Source of the DNA: Saccharomonospora sp. CUA-673
GTDB lineage: Bacteria > Actinomycetota > Actinomycetes > Mycobacteriales > Pseudonocardiaceae
Reading direction: 5' to 3'
Assembly (NCBI RefSeq): GCF_001942305.1
Contig: NZ_MKKE01000077.1
Span: forward strand, 62,001-126,000
Length of the DNA: 64,000 nucleotides
A model generated the notes under the pieces. The model did not search any database and had not been told where the DNA came from. It saw only the letters and a list, made by a program, of their open reading frames with translations. This document shows positions 1-8,481 of this stretch, in pieces (positions within the stretch are counted from its first letter, which is position 1; every line of letters begins with the position of its first letter). Made by a program: the position numbers and the translations under genes.

Positions 1-2
1 TC

Positions 3-509
3 ACCGGCTTCTCGCTGCTGCACGGCGCCGTGTTCATCGCCCTCAAGACCGACGGCGACATCCGCCACCGCGCCCGGCGCCTGGCCATCGGCATGTTCCC
101 GTTCGCGATCCTGCCGCTCCTCGCGTTCGCCGCGCTCGTGCAGCTGCGCCACGGCTCGGACTGGACGCTCGGCACCCTCGCCGTGACCGTCGGCGCCGTG
201 TTCGTCGCCTGGTGGCGCATCACCGTCGGCCGCGAGGGACAGGCGTTCGCCGCGCTCGGCGTCGTGATCACCGGCGCCGTCGTCACCCTGTTCGGCGCGC
301 TGTACCCCGACGTCCTGCCGTCCACACTGGACACGGCGAACTCGCTGACCGTCGAAGGCGCCTCGTCCGGCGACTACACCCTCACCGTCATGACGTGGGT
401 CGCCGCGTTCGGCACGCCCGCCGTGCTCGTCTACCAGGGCTGGACGTACTGGGTGTTCCGCAAACGCATCCGCACCTCCCACATCCCGCCCGTCCACGCC
501 CCGCGCTAG
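3..509 (+). CDS. cydB: Cytochrome bd oxidase subunit II, C-terminal part (5' end cut by window)
   Basis: The last 168 residues of a membrane protein are visible, with several hydrophobic helices, and the frame is open from the first bases of the window, so the start lies outside. A luminal-type segment (around GALYPDVLPS) and the helix ending in VYQGWTYWVFRKRI match the C-terminus of CydB, the second subunit of the quinol-oxidising bd-type terminal oxidase. The next gene, 7 nt downstream, is cydDC, whose product is needed to assemble this oxidase, which supports the call. The upstream gene is probably cydA, not seen here. Confidence 0.9.
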   Translation, partial: TGFSLLHGAVFIALKTDGDIRHRARRLAIGMFPFAILPLLAFAALVQLRHGSDWTLGTLAVTVGAVFVAWWRITVGREGQAFAALGVVITGAVVTLFGALYPDVLPSTLDTANSLTVEGASSGDYTLTVMTWVAAFGTPAVLVYQGWTYWVFRKRIRTSHIPPVHAPR

Positions 510-516
510 GTAACCC

Positions 517-3500
517 ATGAGACGTCCCACCCGCGACACCCCTTCCGCTACCGAACTCGGCGCCGCATCGTCCACACCGGACACGCCGGGTCGGTCGCGG
601 GTGGGACACGGCCCGCTCGGCGCGCTGCCGTCCCTGTCGACGGCGGCGCGCCGGGCGTTGGTCGCCTCCGGCGTGCTCGCGCTCGGCAACGCCGGACTCC
701 TCGTCGCCCAGGCGTTCCTGCTCGCCTCCGTCCTCGCCGACATCGTCACCGGAGCCGCTGCCGACACCGCCGACCTCGCACCGCGGCTCGCCCTGCTCGT
801 CGCCACCGTCGTCGGCCGTTCGCTGACGACGTGGGCGATCCGCGTCGTCGCCGCCCGCGCCGCCGCGGGCGCCAAGGAGGAACTCCGCGCCCGCACCCTC
901 GACCACGCCCTGCGCCTCGGCCCCGAATGGATCGGCCGCCGCGGCCCCGGCGAACTCACCGCCCTGACCACCACCGGCCTCGACGCCCTCGACGCCTACT
1001 TCACGCGTTACCTGCCCGCCCTGGTCACCGCCGCGGTCGTACCCGTCGCCGCGGGCGCGGCCGTGCTCGTCGCCGACTGGCCGTCCGCGGTGCTCATCGC
1101 CATCACCCTGCCGTTGCTGCCGCTGTTCGGCGCGCTCATCGGCTCCTACACCCGCGACCGGGTCGCCGCGTCCAGCGACTCCGTCGCCCGCCTGTCGGCG
1201 CACGTGCTCGAACTCGTCCGCGCGCTGCCCGTGCTCGCCGCGTTCCGCCGCGCCGAGGCCCAGGCCGACACCGTGCGGCGCGTGTCCGACCGGCATCGCC
1301 GGTCCACGCTCGGCACCCTGCGCGTCGCGTTCAGCTCCGCGTTCGCCCTCGAACTCGCCGCGACGCTGTCGGTCGCGCTCGTGGCCGTCGTCATCGGCGT
1401 GCGCCTCGTCTACGGCGACATCCCGCTCGCCATCGGCCTCGGCGTGCTGCTGCTGGCGCCCGAATGCTTCCAGCCGCTGCGCAACGTCGGCACCGCCTTC
1501 CACGCGAGCACCGACGGCGTCGAGGCCGTCCGCCGCGTCACCGACGTCCTCGCCGAACCCGCGCACGGGACCGACGGCATGCTCCCGCCGCGCCGCGGCG
1601 ATATCCACGTCCGCGACCTGCGCGTGCACCGCCGCGGCCGCGCCGCCCCCGACGGCGAGACGTTCACCGCCCGCCCCGGCCGCACCGTGCGGCTGCGTTC
1701 GCCGAGCGGCGCCGGCAAGAGCACCACCCTCGGCGTGCTCCTCGGGTTCGTCCGCCCCGACGGCGGCGACGTCGAGGTCGCCGGCATCCCCCTCGCAGAC
1801 CTCGACCCCGACGCCTGGCGCCGGTGCATCGGCTGGGTGCCCCAGTCGCCCACGTTCACCGGCGGCACCGTGCGCGGCGAACTCGACCTCGCCGCGCCGC
1901 GCACCGACACGGGCGCCGCGCCCGTGGGCGGCGGCACGGTGGGTGACGTCGACGACCTGCTCGAGCGCCTCGGCCTCGCCGCCCTGGCCGACCGGCCCGT
2001 CGCGACGCTGTCGGTCGGCCAACGTCAACGCCTCGCCGTCGCCCGCGCCCTCGCGCGCGTCCGCGCGGGCGCGTGGCTGCTGCTGCTCGACGAACCCACC
2101 GCGCACCTCGACGCCGCCAACGCCCGCCGCGTCCACGACCTCGTCGACGAGGCCGCCCGCGCCGGCTGCACCGTGATCATCGCCGCGCACGAACGCACCG
2201 CCCTCGACGCGGACGGCGCCGAGGACACCGCGGATGCGGGCGACGACACCGGCGACCCGGCCGACAGCGCGGACAACGCCGACCCAGCACCCACCGGTCC
2301 GCTCGCCCTGCGCAGCCTGTGTGGCCGCCGGTTCCTCGGCGGGGTCGCGCTCGGCGCGGGATCGCTCGTGGCGGGCGTCGCGCTGACCGCGACGTCGGGC
2401 TGGCTGATCGCCCGCGCGTCCCAACAGCCGCCGATCCTCATGCTCGGCGTCGCCGTCGTCGGCGTCCGCACGTTCGGCCTGGCCAGGGCGGCCCTCAACT
2501 ACGTCGAACGGCTCGTCACCCACGACGCCGCGTTCCGCATCGCCGCCACCCTGCGCGGCAGGTTGTGGCGGGCGCTCGTCGCCCGCGGACCGGCCGCCGC
2601 CCTCCGACACGGCGAGCAGCACCGAAGGCTCGTCGGCGACGTCGACACCGTCCGCGACCTGCTGCCCCGCGTGCTCACCCCGCCGCTCGTGGTCGCCGCC
2701 GCGTCGCTCGCCGCCTGCATCGCGGTCGCGCTCGTCCTGCCCGCCGCGGGAGCCGTCCTCGCCGTCGCCGTGCTGATCGCGCCGTCGCCGCGCCCGCGGC
2801 CGCGCTCGCCGTGGAACGCCGCGCCACCTCCGCCATCGCCGACGGTCGCCGCCGACTGGACGAACGCGTCCTGGCCCTGTTCGACACCGCCGCCGAACTC
2901 ATCGCCCTCGGCGCCCACCGCCGCAGGCGGCGCGACGTCGCCACCCTCGACTCCCACCTCGCCGCGACCGCGCGCAGGCAGGCGTGGGGCGAGGGCGCCG
3001 CCGACGCCGTCATCGTCGCCACCACCGGCGTGGCCGCCGTCGCGGGCGCGTGGCTCGCCGGGACGGCCGTCGCCGCGGGAACGCTCAACCCCGTCCTGGC
3101 CCCCGTCGTCGCGCTCGTGCCGCTCGCGCTCGCCGAGGTCCTCGCCCTGCTGCCGCCCGTCGCGCAGCACTGGGACACCCTCCGCGGTGCCCGCACCCGC
3201 CTCGCCGAAGCCGAGACCCGAGCCGCCACGGAAGCCACGGAAGGGGCTCCGCCGGCCGCTCTACCAGCGGAAACGCCCGCGGTCGAAAAACCGACCACGC
3301 GTCAGGGTCACATCTCCCTGCGGGGTGCGGACATCGCGTGGCCGGCCACCGGACGTCCCGTGCTGCGCGACGTGGACCTCGACATCGCGCCCGGTACGTA
3401 CGTCGCCGTCGTCGGACCGTCCGGTTCCGGAAAGTCGACCCTGCTGGCCGTGCTGCTCGGCTTCCTGCGCCCGGTGCGCGGCGAGGCCGACGTGCCCGCG

Positions 3501-3965
3501 CGCGTGGCGTGGGCGCCGCAGGACCCGCAGCTCGTGTCGACGACCGTCGCCGAGAACCTGAAACTCGCCGACCCGCACGCCGGCGCCGACGAACTCGCCG
3601 CCGCGCTGCGCACCGCCCACGTCGAGGCCGACCTGGACACGATGCTCGACTCCGCGGGCGCCGGACTGTCCGGCGGGCAGGCACAGCGGGTTGCGCTCGC
3701 CAGGGCACTGCTCGCCGCGCCCGGCGCCGACCTCGTCCTGCTCGACGAACCCACCGCGCACCTCGACGAACCGACCGCCGACCGCGTCCTCGCCGACCTG
3801 CGCGCCGCCCTCGACGGCAGCACGATCGTCCACGTCACCCACCGGCCCGAGGAGGTCGCCGGTGCCGACCTGGTCGTCGAGGTCACGAACGGGTGGGTGC
3901 ACACGCGACCCGGGACACGTCTGCGCGACCGCGCGGGAGGAGGCGTCGTACCGTCGAACTCGTAA
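517..3965 (+). CDS. cydDC: Fused CydDC heterodimeric-type ABC exporter (frame broken near 2780)
   Basis: One polypeptide of about 1149 residues carries two complete ABC half-transporters. The CydD half has membrane helices, a Walker A motif (SPSGAGKST, about residue 395), LLLLDEPTAHLD and an unusual signature LSVGQ in place of LSGGQ. A linker rich in D, A and G follows, then the CydC half with its own membrane domain, Walker A GPSGSGKST, LSGGQ and LLDEPTAHLD. CydDC exports thiols or haem-related compounds and is required for cytochrome bd assembly. The frame moves back by one base near 2780, between IAPSPRP and ALAVERR, and both sides align with one continuous protein, so a single missing base is the simplest reading. 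The stop overlaps the next start (TAATG). Confidence 0.9.
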
Positions 3966-5104
3966 TGGAACCGACCGTCGCCGCGCGCGCCCTGTCCGCC
4001 GCCACCGAGATCACCAGGACCGTGCTGTCCGGGGACGACCCCGACGCGGTGCTTCCCCTGGTCGTGCGGCACGCCGTGGAGATCGCCGACGCCGACCTCG
4101 GCCTGCTCATGGTGCGCGACGAGGACGGCAGCGTCACCGTCGAGGCCGCCTACGGCGACGGCGCGGACACCTCCGGTCTCGTCGGACTCGTCCTGCCGCC
4201 CGAATCGGCCGCGGGCCGGGTCGCCGGCGGCGCGGAACCGGTGTTCGCCGACGACGTCACCAGCGACCCGCGCACCTCCCAGTACGTGCCCACCGAACTC
4301 GCCGGGTACGGGCCGTTCGCGGCGGCACCGTTCGGCACCGTCGGCACCCGCCTCGGCGTGCTCACCGTGTACCGGTCGCCGCACCGGCCGATTTTCGACA
4401 CCGGCACCGGCGAGCTGCTCACCGCGTTCGCCGGCCAGGCGGGCGTCGTGCTCGCACTCGCCGACGGCGCCGACGCGCGCCACCGGCTCACGCTCTACCA
4501 GGAACGCGAACGCATCGCCCGCGAACTGCACGACGTCGTCGTGCAACGGCTGTACGCGGCGGGCATGCAGCTCGACCGGGTGCACCGCAGGCTGCACCGA
4601 CGGTTCGCGCGCACCGAACGCGACCGGCTCGGCGAGGCCATCGAACAGCTCGACCAGACCATCGAGGAGATCCGCGGTACCGTCCGCGACCTGCGCTCGC
4701 CCGAACCCGTCCCCGAGACGCCCGATGACGGCGACCTGGCCGAATCGGCCCGCTCCGAGGTGCGCATCGCCGGGGAGCTGCTCGGCTATCCGCCGACGTT
4801 GGAACTGTCCGGCGAGCTGGCCGGCATCCCGGGCGAACGCGGCGACCACATCCGCGCCGCCCTGCGCGAGGCACTGTCCAATGTGGTGCGGCATTCCGGT
4901 GCCAGCGAGGTGCGCGTGACCCTCGAACGCGACGACCGCGAGATCCGGCTGCGCGTACGCGACAACGGCTGCGGCGTGCCCGCCGACGTCGCCCGCCGCG
5001 GCCTGCGCCACCTCGCCGAACGCGCCGGCGCCGCCGGCGGCCGGTTCGACGTCAACTCCTCCCCGAGCATGGGCACCATGGTCGCCCTGGAAATCCCCCT
5101 CTAG
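3965..5104 (+). CDS. GAF-domain sensor histidine kinase, NarL/DevS-type
   Basis: A soluble 379-residue kinase has one GAF domain (about residues 28-165), a HisKA_3 dimerisation domain with the phospho-acceptor in ELHDVVVQRL (His189), and a HATPase_c domain with ALREALSNVVRHS (N box) and the G box DNGCGVP. No membrane helix is seen. DevS/DosS kinases usually have two GAF domains; here there is only one, and I cannot identify a haem-ligand histidine. The start overlaps the cydDC stop (TAATG), so the kinase is translated with the cytochrome bd genes. A role in sensing redox state or respiration is inferred from that. The likely partner is the regulator at 6349-6993. Confidence 0.88.
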   Translation: MEPTVAARALSAATEITRTVLSGDDPDAVLPLVVRHAVEIADADLGLLMVRDEDGSVTVEAAYGDGADTSGLVGLVLPPESAAGRVAGGAEPVFADDVTSDPRTSQYVPTELAGYGPFAAAPFGTVGTRLGVLTVYRSPHRPIFDTGTGELLTAFAGQAGVVLALADGADARHRLTLYQERERIARELHDVVVQRLYAAGMQLDRVHRRLHRRFARTERDRLGEAIEQLDQTIEEIRGTVRDLRSPEPVPETPDDGDLAESARSEVRIAGELLGYPPTLELSGELAGIPGERGDHIRAALREALSNVVRHSGASEVRVTLERDDREIRLRVRDNGCGVPADVARRGLRHLAERAGAAGGRFDVNSSPSMGTMVALEIPL

Positions 5105-5110
5105 GCGAAC

Positions 5111-5155
5111 GTCGCCGTGTCAGCGTTCTGCGTCGCTGTGTGGGGGTTCGCGTTC
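5111..5155. repeat. Degenerate copy of the 21-bp TGTCAGCA repeat (two units)
   Basis: Two adjacent 21-bp units (5114-5134 and 5135-5155) follow the kinase stop. The first begins GCCGTGTCAGCGTTCTGCGTC and is a near-match to the arrays at 6229 and 28190; the second has decayed. It is the weakest copy in the window. Confidence 0.6.
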
Positions 5156-5208
5156 GCCCGGTGCGATATCGGTGGCGCGGGGGAGCGCGGGGCGAGCACC
5201 GTGTGGAC

Positions 5209-6228
5209 ATGCGACTACTCGTTCTCGGTGGCACGACGGGGTTGTCGGGCCGGGTGGCGGTGGAGGCCGTCGGGCGTGGCCACGACGTCGTGTGCGCGGC
5301 CCGCGGCCGGTCCGGTGCGGTGCCCGACCGCGCACGGCTGATCCCCGTCGACCGGGACGAACCCGGGGCGGTCGCGGTGCTGGTGGGCGAGCGGTTCGAC
5401 GCGGTCGTCGACGTCGCGACCGGCGCGCTCGGTTGGGTCCGCGCCGTACTCGACGTGCTGGCCGGCGAGGGTCCCGACGCTCCACACTGGACGTTCGTCT
5501 CGAGCGTCAACGTCTACGCCGACGTGGCGACACCCGGCCAGGGCGTCGACGCGCCACTCGTGCCCGCGGTCGACGATCCGCGCCACCTCGCGCCCGAGGA
5601 GTTGACCATCGAGACGTACGGCGGCACGAAGGTCGCCAGTGAGCAGGCCGTGCGGGACCGCGTCGGCGACGGCCGGGCGTTGATCGTGCGGCCCGGAATC
5701 ATCAGCGGCCCCGGCGACGTCATGGACCGGTTCGGGTACTGGGCGGCGCGGTTCGCCCGCGGGGGGCGAACCGTGATTCCCGACGCGCCGGACCAGCCGA
5801 TCCAGCACGTCGACGTCCGCGACCTCGCCGCGTGGCTGGTCACGGCCGCCGAAACGCGCACGGCGGGCGTGTTCGACGCGGTCGGCCCGGTGCTGCGGCT
5901 CGGCGACGTGCTGTCGGCGATGGCCGCCACGGTCGGCGCCGGCGACCTCGAGCTCGTCCCGATGTCGGAGGAAGCGTTGACCGGGGCCGGCGTCCAGCCG
6001 TGGGGTGGGCCGGCGTCGCTGCCGTTGTGGCTGCCGACCGGCTACACCGGATTGGCTGCGCACGACCCGGAACCCGCCGCGGCCGCGGGCCTGGCGGGCC
6101 GTTCGCTGACCGACGTCGCGTTGACCGCGCTCGCCGACGAACGCGCCCGCGGCATGGACCGGACCCGCAAGGCCGGGCTCACCCTCGACGAGGAACGCAC
6201 CCTGCTCGACGGCGGTCGACTGACGTGA
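5209..6228 (+). CDS. Atypical NAD(P)-dependent epimerase/dehydratase (extended SDR)
   Basis: The protein has 339 residues. The N-terminus MRLLVLGGTTGLSG is a Rossmann dinucleotide site of the atypical SDR type (GGTxxL). FVSSVNVY corresponds to the central strand, and YGGTKVASE holds the YxxxK catalytic pair. The C-terminal half (HVDVRDLAAWL) is the substrate domain of the epimerase family. I chose ATG 5209 because it begins directly at the Rossmann strand; the in-frame codons upstream lie in a degenerate repeat. The gene sits between the histidine kinase and the response regulator, but nothing in the sequence ties its substrate to them. Substrate unknown. Confidence 0.8.
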   Translation: MRLLVLGGTTGLSGRVAVEAVGRGHDVVCAARGRSGAVPDRARLIPVDRDEPGAVAVLVGERFDAVVDVATGALGWVRAVLDVLAGEGPDAPHWTFVSSVNVYADVATPGQGVDAPLVPAVDDPRHLAPEELTIETYGGTKVASEQAVRDRVGDGRALIVRPGIISGPGDVMDRFGYWAARFARGGRTVIPDAPDQPIQHVDVRDLAAWLVTAAETRTAGVFDAVGPVLRLGDVLSAMAATVGAGDLELVPMSEEALTGAGVQPWGGPASLPLWLPTGYTGLAAHDPEPAAAAGLAGRSLTDVALTALADERARGMDRTRKAGLTLDEERTLLDGGRLT

Positions 6229-6348
6229 GGTGCCAACACGGCGACGCCAAGTGCCAACACGGCGACGCAGGATGCTGACACGCCCGCGTGAGTTGCTGAC
6301 ACGGCGACGCCAAGTGCTGACACGCCCGCGCGGGGTGCTGACACGGCG
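6229..6348. repeat. Array of 21-bp tandem repeats, six units, reading on the minus strand
   Basis: The array fills the gap between two convergent stop codons exactly. Reading on the plus strand the units begin TGCCAACACGGCGACGCCAAG or TGCTGACACGCCCGCGTGAGT. Two units carry the TGCCAACA core and four the TGCTGACA core. Most units are 21 bp and one is 22 bp. Because it lies 3' of both genes it could act in transcription termination or in protecting mRNA 3' ends; that is inference. Confidence 0.85.
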
Positions 6349-6993
6349 TTATTCGGGGGTGTGGCGGGCTACCCAGGCGGCGGCCTGGGTGCGGCGTTGC
6401 ATGCCGAGTTTGCCGAGCAGGGAGGTCACGTAGTTCTTGACGGTCTTCTCGGCGAGGAACAGTTGCTGGGCGATCTCGCGGTTGGACAGGCCCTGGCCGA
6501 TGAGTTCGAGGACGCTGCGTTCGCGTTCGGACAGTGCGGCGAAGCGGTCGTCCTCGGCGGTGTTGTCGCCGCGCATGGTGTCGAGGAGGCGGGCAGTGGT
6601 GACGGGGTCGAGCAGCGAGCGGCCGGCGCCGACCTCGCGCACGGCGTGGACGACGTCCTGGCCGCGGACCTGTTTGAGCAGGTAGCCGGAGGCGCCGGCA
6701 CGGATGGCGGCCACCATGGCCTCCTCGTGTTCGAACGCGGTGAGCACGAGACATTGCGGCGGGCTGGCGAGTGCGCGCAGGTTGCGGCACAGTTCGACAC
6801 CGTCGCTCTCCGAACCGCCGAGCCGCATGTCGACGACGGCGACGTCGGGCTCGACGTGCAGCGCCACGGCGAGTGCCTCGTCGGCGCTGCCCGCCTCCGC
6901 GACGACCGTGATGTCGGGCTCGTCGCCGAGCAGGTCGCGCAACCCGCGCCGCACGACCTCGTGGTCGTCGACGAGCAGCACCTCGATGGCCAT
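6349..6993 (-). CDS. NarL/DevR-family response regulator
   Basis: The 214-residue protein has a receiver domain with acidic residues in LLVDDHEVVRRG, the phospho-acceptor Asp in VAVVDMRLGG and the conserved Lys in GYLLKQVRGQD. A C-terminal LuxR-type helix-turn-helix follows: LSERERSVLELIGQGLSNRE, then IAQQLFLAEKTVKNYVTSLL. The overall plan and the sequence around the helix-turn-helix resemble DevR/DosR. It is the natural partner of the HisKA_3 kinase at 3965-5104, although an SDR gene lies between them on the opposite strand. ATG 6993 follows TAATCT by 6 nt, so the mRNA is probably leaderless. Confidence 0.9.
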   Translation of the reverse strand: MAIEVLLVDDHEVVRRGLRDLLGDEPDITVVAEAGSADEALAVALHVEPDVAVVDMRLGGSESDGVELCRNLRALASPPQCLVLTAFEHEEAMVAAIRAGASGYLLKQVRGQDVVHAVREVGAGRSLLDPVTTARLLDTMRGDNTAEDDRFAALSERERSVLELIGQGLSNREIAQQLFLAEKTVKNYVTSLLGKLGMQRRTQAAAWVARHTPE

Positions 6994-6999
6994 GTCCCG

Positions 7000-7005
7000 A
7001 GATTA
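7000..7005 (-). promoter_or_regulatory. -10 element of the response regulator (leaderless)
   Basis: TAATCT on the minus strand is followed by 6 nt and then ATG 6993. This is the spacing of leaderless actinobacterial promoters. No ribosome binding site fits in the gap. Confidence 0.65.
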
Positions 7006-7043
7006 CGGCCGCCCGGCCGCCTCGGCGAGACCCGTGCCCGACC

Positions 7044-7712
7044 TCACCGACCGCCGGGCGCGGCGTGATCGAGGAACGTGCTCAGCAACTGGAGGCGGGG
7101 TTCGATGTCGCCGAGCTCCAGCGGCCCGGGACGCCACGTGAGGATCGCGTCGCCGACCAGGCGGATCGGGTTGTTCTCGAGCTGGTTGGTCGACAGCAGC
7201 CACGAGCGCATGTCGTCGGTCAGGATGGCCGATGCGAACTCGGGATGGCTCGTGGTGACGGCGTACTTGGCGTCGAACCGTTCGTCACCGGTCTGCAGGC
7301 CCCCTCCGCCCAGCTTCTGCGAGATCTTCCCGACCACGCCTCGTTGCTCGACGTGGACCTCCGGGAAATCGCCGGGGATCTTCAGGGAGACGACCTGGAA
7401 CTGCCGACGTCGGGTGACCTCGTCGCCGGCACGGTCGTTCTCCTTGATGGCCGCGCTGTACTCGAAGACTTCGATCTGCCGTTTCCTCCAGGGACCCCGG
7501 AACACGTGCTGAGCTTTGTCCCACCGGCCCCAGTCGAAGGGCTCCCCGCGGTACTTCCTGGCCAGCGACGAGTCCGACGCGTCGTACTGCCACCCGCGCT
7601 TCTTCGCGAGCTTCTCGTACCTGTTCTTCGTCTTCCGCTTCTGCGTCCACTGGAAGTAGAAGTAGCCACCGATGACCAGCGGCGAGACGACGTACCAGAA
7701 CCAGTCAGGCAT
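7044..7712 (-). CDS. Hypothetical protein with one N-terminal membrane anchor
   Basis: A 222-residue protein begins with one hydrophobic helix (WFWYVVSPLVIGGYFYF). A basic segment and a long soluble domain follow. The soluble part has the alternating hydrophobic pattern of a DUF3137-like or house-keeping membrane-associated domain, but I cannot assign a family with certainty. Its start lies 3 nt after the stop of the lipoprotein gene upstream (7716-8225), so the two form an operon and may work at the cell surface together. No catalytic motif is visible. Confidence 0.75.
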   Translation of the reverse strand: MPDWFWYVVSPLVIGGYFYFQWTQKRKTKNRYEKLAKKRGWQYDASDSSLARKYRGEPFDWGRWDKAQHVFRGPWRKRQIEVFEYSAAIKENDRAGDEVTRRRQFQVVSLKIPGDFPEVHVEQRGVVGKISQKLGGGGLQTGDERFDAKYAVTTSHPEFASAILTDDMRSWLLSTNQLENNPIRLVGDAILTWRPGPLELGDIEPRLQLLSTFLDHAAPGGR

Positions 7713-7715
7713 CGG

Positions 7716-8225
7716 TCACTCCGGGAGGCCGTTCAGGACGGCTTGGGCGACGTCGTCGCTGAGCGTGCAGGGGTCCTTCGCGTCGTCGCTGGTGTCGCTG
7801 TTGGCGATGACCGCGAACTGTTGCGCCTCGTCGTCCGGGTCGAGCGTGACGCCGACGCCGCACGACGATTCGCCCGCGCCTTCCAGCCGGGTGCCCGGCG
7901 TTCCCTCGAGGTCGACCTCCTCGCCGGTGGCCATGGCGTCCATCGCCTGACCACGGATGACGTTGGCGCCGGCGAAGCCGTCGACCGCGCGGAAGTCGCA
8001 CTGGAAGCCGCTCGGCGTGACCTCGACGTCGGACACGCCCAGCGCGGTGGCCGCGGCTCCCTGCTCCAGCAGCTCGCACGCGTCGTTGCCCTCGGGCAGC
8101 CGCTTGGACGTTTCTTCCGACGCGGCGTCGCCTCCGCCGCACGCGCTCAGCAGGAACACCCCCGCCACCAGCGCCGCCAGCGGTGCCGTCCGCCGCAGTC
8201 GTCCGTCCACATCGGTCGTTGCCAT
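7716..8225 (-). CDS. DUF3558-like lipoprotein
   Basis: The 169-residue product has a signal peptide ending in a lipobox (FLLSACGGG), so Cys would be lipidated and the protein held on the outer face of the membrane. The mature part is acidic. It has the pattern of DUF3558 proteins of actinomycetes: an N-terminal segment with CELL, then a central CDF, a CGV and a late CTL cysteine. ATG 8225 is chosen because it begins the signal peptide and is preceded by a GGGGGGA purine run. It is first in an operon with the membrane-anchored protein at 7044-7712. Confidence 0.8.
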   Translation of the reverse strand: MATTDVDGRLRRTAPLAALVAGVFLLSACGGGDAASEETSKRLPEGNDACELLEQGAAATALGVSDVEVTPSGFQCDFRAVDGFAGANVIRGQAMDAMATGEEVDLEGTPGTRLEGAGESSCGVGVTLDPDDEAQQFAVIANSDTSDDAKDPCTLSDDVAQAVLNGLPE

Positions 8226-8481
8226 GACCGTCCCCCCATCACCGTGTGAGCAAAGCGGGCGAACGGTAGCGGTCCCGGCAACGGTGCGCAACCGGTCATG
8301 TCCGATACGTGACGGTTTCGGCCGGCGTACTCGGGCGGCGGGCATCGCTGCGCAGGGCGCGGGCGTTACCGCTCGCCACGATCGGGGACACGCGACACGG
8401 CGAATCCACACCCTCGTAGGACATTCTCCCCGGCGCGGCGCCGGCAGCGGTTGGATGACGAGACGTCCGAAGGGGGAAGAG
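8226..8481. other. Divergent intergenic region
   Basis: This separates the lipoprotein operon (minus) from the helicase-like gene (plus). A ribosome binding site, AAGGGGGAAGAG, precedes ATG 8482. No repeat or strong hairpin is visible, and I could not place promoters with confidence. Confidence 0.5.

Noticed and set aside
388..2622. Long antisense frames opposite cydDC and many other genes
   Set aside because: High GC content leaves stop-free frames on the opposite strand. Their products are Arg/Gly/Ala-rich without family motifs, while the sense frame has clear domains.
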